Assembly (NCBI RefSeq): GCF_040689395.1
Contig: NZ_JBFAZX010000013.1
Span: 62,001-126,000 of the forward strand
DNA from: Dactylosporangium sp040689395
GTDB lineage: Bacteria; Actinomycetota; Actinomycetes; Mycobacteriales; Micromonosporaceae
DNA: 64,000 bases
Direction of reading: 5' to 3'
The notes under the pieces were generated by a model. That model saw nothing but the letters and a program-made list of their open reading frames with translations, did not search any database and was not told where the DNA came from. A program made the position numbers and the translations under genes. The stretch's first letter is position 1, and each line of letters begins with the position of its first letter. Below, one piece after another: positions 59,670 through 64,000 of the stretch.

Positions 59670-60488
59670 GTGACGAGCGATCCGCGAGATGTGCTGAGCC
59701 GTCCGGCGCCGCCGCCGGACTTCACGCTGCGCTACGGCGAGCACCCGGATCACGTCGCCGACGTGCGACTGGCCGACGCGCCGAATGCGCCGCTCGTCCT
59801 GTTCGCGCACGGCGGGTTCTGGCGCCAGGAGTGGGACCGGGCGCACGTCGGCCCGCTCGCCGCCGACCTCGCGGCCCGCGGCTACACCGTCGCGACGATC
59901 GAGTTCCGCCGCACCGGGCAGTCCGGCGGCGGCTGGCCCGGCACGTTCTCCGACGTGGCCGCAGCGGCCGTGGCCGTGCCGGATCTGCTGGCGAAGGAGA
60001 TCGCGCACCGCGGGCTCCTGCCGGTTTCGGTGGACCGGCCCATCCTGGCCGGTCATTCGGCGGGCGGGCATCTCGCGCTCTGGTATGCCACGGTCGCACC
60101 CGACGCCATCGGCGGGGTCGTCGCGCTCGCACCCGTCGCCGACCTGGCCCGGGCATACGGGCTCAACCTCGACGACGGCGCGGTGGCGGACCTGCTCGGC
60201 GGGGCGCCCGGTGCGGTGCCCGAGGCGTACGCCTCGGCCGACCCGATGGTCAACCTGCCGTCGGGCGTGCGCACCGTCGTGGTGCACGGCGCCGAGGACG
60301 ACATCGTGCCCGTTGAGTTGTCGCGCGGCTACTGTCTGTCGGCCCGTCGGGCCGGTGACGACACCACGCTCGTCGAGCTGGCCGGCGTGGAGCATTTCGC
60401 CGTGATCGATCCGCAGTCGGCCGCCTGGCCCGCCGTGCTGGCTGCATTCGGCACGGTGACCAGGGGCGAGACCACCGGTGGCAATTGA
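59670..60488 (+). CDS. Alpha/beta hydrolase (kynurenine formamidase/esterase-like)
   Basis: A 272-residue soluble hydrolase. The oxyanion segment is LVLFAHGGFWRQEWD, the nucleophile elbow is ILAGHSAGGHLALWYAT, the acid is in VHGAEDDIVPVEL and the triad His in LAGVEHFAVIDP. The HGGFW/GHSAGGH arrangement resembles BD-FAE and kynurenine formamidase-type esterases. The true substrate is unknown. The GTG at 59670 gives a start just before the conserved region. I see no clear ribosome site. It is divergent from bpa. Confidence 0.87.
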   Translation: MTSDPRDVLSRPAPPPDFTLRYGEHPDHVADVRLADAPNAPLVLFAHGGFWRQEWDRAHVGPLAADLAARGYTVATIEFRRTGQSGGGWPGTFSDVAAAAVAVPDLLAKEIAHRGLLPVSVDRPILAGHSAGGHLALWYATVAPDAIGGVVALAPVADLARAYGLNLDDGAVADLLGGAPGAVPEAYASADPMVNLPSGVRTVVVHGAEDDIVPVELSRGYCLSARRAGDDTTLVELAGVEHFAVIDPQSAAWPAVLAAFGTVTRGETTGGN

Positions 60489-60624
60489 CTGCCTGCCGCG
60501 ATGGCGGTAGAACGCAGCGCGGGCTGTAGGCTCGTGGCTCGCGAGAGCCAAGCAACGACGTCGAGCCGAGAACTGCGCTGTGTGTCGACTCCCGCGCTGT
60601 TCGGGGTCCCGGGGAGGAAAGCAC

Positions 60625-61833
60625 GTGTCCCACCTCAACCGCCGCCAGGCGCTCCGGCTGTTCGCGGCCGCGGGTGCGGCGGGCCTGACCGCGCCGATCC
60701 TGTCCGCCTGCGGTAGCAGTTCCGACAACGACTCCGGCTCGAGCGCCGTGCCCAGCGGTCCGCCGATCAAGATCGGCATGATCGTGCCGCAGGCCGGCGT
60801 GTACAAGGACCTGGGCAGCGAGCTCGACAACGGCTTCGGCCTCTACCTGCGCCTGCACGACAACAAGCTCGGCGGACGCCAGGTCAACCTGGTCAAGGTC
60901 GACGAGGGTGAGAGCGCGGACAGCGGCAAGGCCGCGGCGGAGAAGCTCCTCAAGGAGGAGAAGGTCCTCGCGCTGACCGGCGTGGTCAACCCGCAGTCCA
61001 TGCTCGCGATGAAGGACGCCGTCGAGGCCGCGCAGATCCCGCTCGTCGGCTCCAACGCCTCGCCGGCCTCGCTCCAGGGCGCCAAGTACATCTGGCGCAC
61101 GTCGTTCGTCGCGACCGAGCCGGGCCAGGCGATCGCGCGCTGGGCCGCGGACAACGCGGGCGGCACCATCGCCGTCGTCGGGCAGGCCGGCCCGGGCGGC
61201 GAGGACGAGGAGGTCCGCTCGTTCGTCGAGTTCCTCAAGGGAGCCGGCGGCGACATCGCCGGGCAGCCGAAGACGACCCCGTTCGGCAGCAAGGACTTCA
61301 ACGCGGTGCTCACCCAGGTCAAGCAGTCGGGCGCGACGGCGATGTATGCCAGCTACGGCGGCGCGGCGGCGGTCGAGTTCGTCAAGCAGTTCCACAACGC
61401 GCGGTTCCCCGGCGGCTTCAAGCTTCTCGCGCCGGGCAGCCTCACCGAGGGGTATGTGCTCAAGCAGCAGGGCGACGCCGCCAAGGACGTCTACACCGCG
61501 CTGAACTACTCCCCCGACCTCGACAACGCCGCCAACCGCCGCTTCATCGCCGACTACCAGAAGGCGTTCGGCACGATCCCCTCGACGTATGCGATGGCCT
61601 CCTACGACGCCGCCGCCGTGCTGGACAAGGCGATCACCGACGCGACGAAGAACCTGGACTCGTTCTCGCTGAACGCCGCCATCGGGCGCCTCGGCCAGAT
61701 CGACAGCCCGCGCGGCGGGTGGCAGTTCACGCAGAACCGCACGCCGCTGCAGCGGTGGTATCTCCGGCAGGTTCGCCCCGACGGCGCGCTGCTGTCCAAC
61801 GTGCTGACCGCCGAGCTGGCCACACAGGGCTGA
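60625..61833 (+). CDS. Branched-chain-type ABC substrate-binding lipoprotein
   Basis: A 402-residue periplasmic-binding protein of type I (Peripla_BP_6). The signal has a twin-arginine-like NRRQALRLFAAAGAAGLTAP and the lipobox LSAC, so it is probably exported by Tat and lipid-anchored. The mature part starts IKIGMIVPQAGVYKDLGSEL and shows LALTGVVNPQSMLAMKDAVE and PLVGSNASPASLQGAKYIWR. Relatives bind amino acids, amides or urea. TAGGCT at 60527 may be its promoter, with a short hairpin in the leader. The GTG follows GGGGAGG. No permease genes are visible nearby. Confidence 0.9.
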   Translation: MSHLNRRQALRLFAAAGAAGLTAPILSACGSSSDNDSGSSAVPSGPPIKIGMIVPQAGVYKDLGSELDNGFGLYLRLHDNKLGGRQVNLVKVDEGESADSGKAAAEKLLKEEKVLALTGVVNPQSMLAMKDAVEAAQIPLVGSNASPASLQGAKYIWRTSFVATEPGQAIARWAADNAGGTIAVVGQAGPGGEDEEVRSFVEFLKGAGGDIAGQPKTTPFGSKDFNAVLTQVKQSGATAMYASYGGAAAVEFVKQFHNARFPGGFKLLAPGSLTEGYVLKQQGDAAKDVYTALNYSPDLDNAANRRFIADYQKAFGTIPSTYAMASYDAAAVLDKAITDATKNLDSFSLNAAIGRLGQIDSPRGGWQFTQNRTPLQRWYLRQVRPDGALLSNVLTAELATQG

Positions 61834-61849
61834 CCCGGCGGGCGGGGCC

Positions 61850-62242
61850 CTACGCCGCGCCGCGCCGCTTCAGCGTCGCGACCGTCGAGCCGGCCAGCGT
61901 CAGCAGGCACTCCGGCAGCTTGCCGTCGACCAGCGCCACGGTGAACAGCGCCGTGGCGCTCGGCTCGTCCTCGTTGACGTATGCACTCACGAACCGCGCC
62001 ACCCAGCGCATGTCGTAGTTGGCATCGTCGATGTCCGGGAAGTCCAGCCGCCACGGCCCGCGCGCCGGATTGTCGCCCACCATCTCGCCGGCCAGGCGCC
62101 ACGCGACGTCATACGCGGCGCTCATGCCGCGCCGGTCCACCACCGAGTCGAAGGTGTGGGTCACCGCGTCCTCGTCGCCCGCGAGCGCCCACTCCAGGAC
62201 CTGAGCGGCGTCCTGATATGTCTCGTCTCCCGGGTCATCCAC
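61850..62242 (-). CDS. Hypothetical acidic protein
   Basis: A 130-residue soluble, acidic protein, mostly helical, with conserved-looking blocks AYDVAWRLAGEMVGDNP and ANYDMRWVARFVSAYVNEDE. I do not recognise a family and see no catalytic motif. Such short proteins are common in actinomycetes. Minus-strand TACGGT six bases before the GTG at 62242 suggests a leaderless transcript. It converges with the substrate-binding protein gene. Confidence 0.65.
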   Translation of the reverse strand: MDDPGDETYQDAAQVLEWALAGDEDAVTHTFDSVVDRRGMSAAYDVAWRLAGEMVGDNPARGPWRLDFPDIDDANYDMRWVARFVSAYVNEDEPSATALFTVALVDGKLPECLLTLAGSTVATLKRRGAA

Positions 62243-62336
62243 GCCGCAACCGTATGCCGCGCGGTCAAGGCCCCGCCCGTGACTTCCGGCATTTCTGCGG
62301 TACCGCGAAATCGCCCGGATCCGCGCCGTGACCTCC

Positions 62337-62774
62337 TCAGGAACGGCGCAGCGCGCAGGTGAGACGAGCGGTGCAGATGCGCTCGCCGTCCTCGTCCGTG
62401 ATGACGATCTCGTACGAGGCGATCATCCCGCCCAGTCGCAGCGGCGTCGCCACGCCCGTCACCAGACCGGCGCGCGCCGACTTGTGATGCGTCGCGTTCA
62501 CCTCGATGCCGACCGCGCTCCCGTTGAACAGCCGCGCCGAGTGCAGGGCCGCGCCGATCGAGCCGAGCGTCTCGGCGAGCACGACCGAGGCGCCGCCGTG
62601 GAGCAGCCCATACGGCTGGGTGTTGCCGGCCACGGGCATCGTCGCGACGACCCGCTCGGGCGACGCCTCCAGCAGCACGATGCCCATCCGCTCCGGCAGC
62701 GTGTCCTGCAACGACATGCCCCCTGGCAGCTCGTCGCCGACGGTGATTCCGGGCCCGGTTCCTGCGTCCGCCAT
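62337..62774 (-). CDS. PaaI-type hotdog-fold thioesterase
   Basis: A 145-residue single hotdog domain. NTQPYGLLHGGASVVLAETLGS holds the helix and acidic residue of the active site, with the Asn/His-Gly-Gly loop as in PaaI and 4-hydroxybenzoyl-CoA thioesterases. GIEVNATHHKSARAGLVTGVA is the second family signature. It would hydrolyse an acyl- or aryl-CoA. It lacks any adjacent pathway. Minus-strand TACGCT seven bases before the ATG supports a leaderless start. Confidence 0.9.
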   Translation of the reverse strand: MADAGTGPGITVGDELPGGMSLQDTLPERMGIVLLEASPERVVATMPVAGNTQPYGLLHGGASVVLAETLGSIGAALHSARLFNGSAVGIEVNATHHKSARAGLVTGVATPLRLGGMIASYEIVITDEDGERICTARLTCALRRS

Positions 62775-62781
62775 GCCGGGA

Positions 62782-62787
62782 AGCGTA
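62782..62787 (-). promoter_or_regulatory. -10-like hexamer of thioesterase gene
   Basis: Minus-strand TACGCT, seven bases before the ATG at 62774. Confidence 0.5.
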
Positions 62788-62859
62788 CTCGCGCCCCCGC
62801 TCAGGTCCGGGAGGTGTCCGCGCTAAGGTGCGCACGGCACAAATGGGAGGAGAAGGCCC

Positions 62860-64000
62860 ATGCGCGCATGGAGGGCCACCGCCATCATGGGGGCGATCAC
62901 CGCGATTGGAGTGCTGTTAGCGGTATCCGGCTGCGGAGCCGACCCGGACAGTGACGGGGACGCCGCCAACACCCAGAACATCCGCCTCTACGGCACGGAT
63001 GGCAACATGGCCAACTCGTTCGGTGAGGCGTTCAACGACTCCCCGACGGCGCTGGCCGGCATGAAGGGCACGACACCACTGACCCCGCTCAGCGGAGATT
63101 TCAAGCGGCGCGTGAAGGCCGTGGACCCATCGCTGACCGGCTTCAACTACGCCGGGGAGTCCTACGACGCGGTCGTGATCGCGGCCCTGGCCGCCGAGGC
63201 CGGCAAGTCGACCGACCCCGCCTCGATCGCCAAGCACATCATCGGCGTGACGACCGGCGACAACGTCTGCGACAGCGTCGCCGCGTGCCTCACCGCCGCC
63301 AAGTCGGGCAAGGACTTCAAGTACCGCGGCGTCTCGCTGCGCGGCAGCGGCTTCACGAGCGCCGGCGAGCCCTCCTCGGCGATGTACGGCGTGCTCAACT
63401 TCGGCACGGGCAACACCATCGACGACGCCAAGACCGAGTTCGTGCGCGCCGGCGACGCCAAGACCGAGGACAAGACGCCCCCGTCGGCCGCCAACCCCGG
63501 GAAGGCACAGAAGGCTCCGCTGAAGTACGGCCTGCTGCTGCCGAAGACCGGCGCGCTCGGCTTCCAGGGCCCGCCGATGTTCGCCGCCGCCAAGCTCGCG
63601 ATCAAGGAGATCAACGAGGCGGGCGGCGTGCTCGGCCAGCCGGTGCAGGTCGAGGAGGGCGACGACGGCACCAACCCGAACGTGGCCAAGGCGACCGCCG
63701 CGCAGTTCATCTCCCACGGCGTCGCCGTGATCATCGGCGCGGGCGCATCCGGGGTGAGCAAGGCCGTCATCCCGCAGATCGCGCAGGCCGGTCGCGTGAT
63801 GATCTCGCCGTCGGCGACCTCCGACGAGCTCACCAAGTTCAACGACAAGGGCTTCTTCTTCCGCACCTCGCCGCCGGACGTGCTGCAGGCCAAGGCTGTC
63901 GCCGACATCATCATGCGCGACGGGCACACCAAGGTCGCGATCATCGCCCGTGACGACAGCTACGGCAACGGCCTGGCCGAGGGCGTGCGCGCCGACCTGA
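62860..64000 (+). CDS. ABC substrate-binding lipoprotein with rearranged domain order (partial)
   Basis: The frame is open from the ATG at 62860 to the window end (380 codons) and has no stop. The ATG has GGAGGAG upstream. A lipoprotein signal (ITAIGVLLAVSGC) is followed by residues ~40-190 that look like the C-terminal part of a Peripla_BP_6 protein: FNYAGESYDAVVIAALAAEA, HIIGVTTGDNVCDSVAACLT and GEPSSAMYGVLNFGTGN. After a linker (about 200-222) a normal N-terminal domain begins at about 223 with YGLLLPKTGALGFQGPPMFA, then INEAGGVLGQPVQVEEGDDG and SPSATSDELTKFNDKGFFF. So an extra half precedes a regular binding protein. What follows lies outside the window. Confidence 0.85.
   Translation, partial: MRAWRATAIMGAITAIGVLLAVSGCGADPDSDGDAANTQNIRLYGTDGNMANSFGEAFNDSPTALAGMKGTTPLTPLSGDFKRRVKAVDPSLTGFNYAGESYDAVVIAALAAEAGKSTDPASIAKHIIGVTTGDNVCDSVAACLTAAKSGKDFKYRGVSLRGSGFTSAGEPSSAMYGVLNFGTGNTIDDAKTEFVRAGDAKTEDKTPPSAANPGKAQKAPLKYGLLLPKTGALGFQGPPMFAAAKLAIKEINEAGGVLGQPVQVEEGDDGTNPNVAKATAAQFISHGVAVIIGAGASGVSKAVIPQIAQAGRVMISPSATSDELTKFNDKGFFFRTSPPDVLQAKAVADIIMRDGHTKVAIIARDDSYGNGLAEGVRADL

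Overview
This 64 kb window is very GC-rich DNA from an actinomycete. The best fit is the family Micromonosporaceae (Actinoplanes, Dactylosporangium or a relative). The evidence is the codon bias, the fba - DUF3151 - purA/purD neighbourhood, a GuaB1-type IMP dehydrogenase paralogue, a GQYL-tailed proteasome activator (Bpa/PafE type), DUF5926 and DUF4173 proteins, and a type IV pilus locus of the kind described for zoospores of Actinoplanes. The genus is inferred, not proved. I see no rRNA, tRNA, CRISPR array, transposase or prophage. Most of the window is core chromosome.

Layout. 0-18 kb holds central metabolism and housekeeping: class II aldolase, a LOG-like protein, a ParA-type ATPase with a long proline-rich arm, a diacylglycerol-kinase-like protein with an altered nucleotide site, purA, purD, a TetR-controlled acyl-CoA dehydrogenase/SCP2 pair with a visible operator, rhomboid protease, cyclophilin, CorA, an aminotransferase and GuaB1. 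18-25 kb is a cell-surface polysaccharide region (flippase, GT4 glycosyltransferase, DUF2142 protein, polyprenyl-phosphate sugar transferase), with an Fpg/Nei glycosylase embedded in it. 25-33 kb carries a two-component system, a DUF4173 protein, a broken acetate-type symporter and an ABC exporter. 33.4-41.3 kb is a compact type IV pilus locus: pilA-pilT-pilB-pilC-two minor pilins-PilX-like on the minus strand, converging on pilD. 42-43 kb is a second, more decayed DUF485/symporter pair. 43-50 kb holds an epimerase, two LCP cell-wall ligases, a rhodanese, a glycerophosphodiesterase and a second sensor kinase with a partner ATPase. 50-64 kb is mixed: DUF5926, NERD, PAS and ACT proteins, prephenate dehydratase, AIM24, metalloprotease, OsmC, two tandem HAD phosphatases, Bpa, a hydrolase and two branched-chain-type substrate-binding lipoproteins. 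The last of these runs off the end and has an unusual rearranged domain order.

Two themes go beyond single genes. First, at least 26 genes have a -10-like hexamer (mostly TANNNT) only 4-9, usually 6-8, bases before an ATG or GTG and no good Shine-Dalgarno, so much of this region is probably translated from leaderless mRNAs. Second, several convergent gene ends hold large, well-made inverted repeats. These include a 162-bp element with 18-bp perfect termini at 58876-59037 and an array of five GCGAAGC mini-hairpin motifs at 54533-54662.

The main oddities are two separate symporter loci that have each lost most of the transporter gene, a substrate-binding protein that starts with what looks like its own C-terminal part, a pilus locus without pilM/N/O, and tandem CGCGAT-N6-ATCGCG dyads ahead of the sugar transferase.
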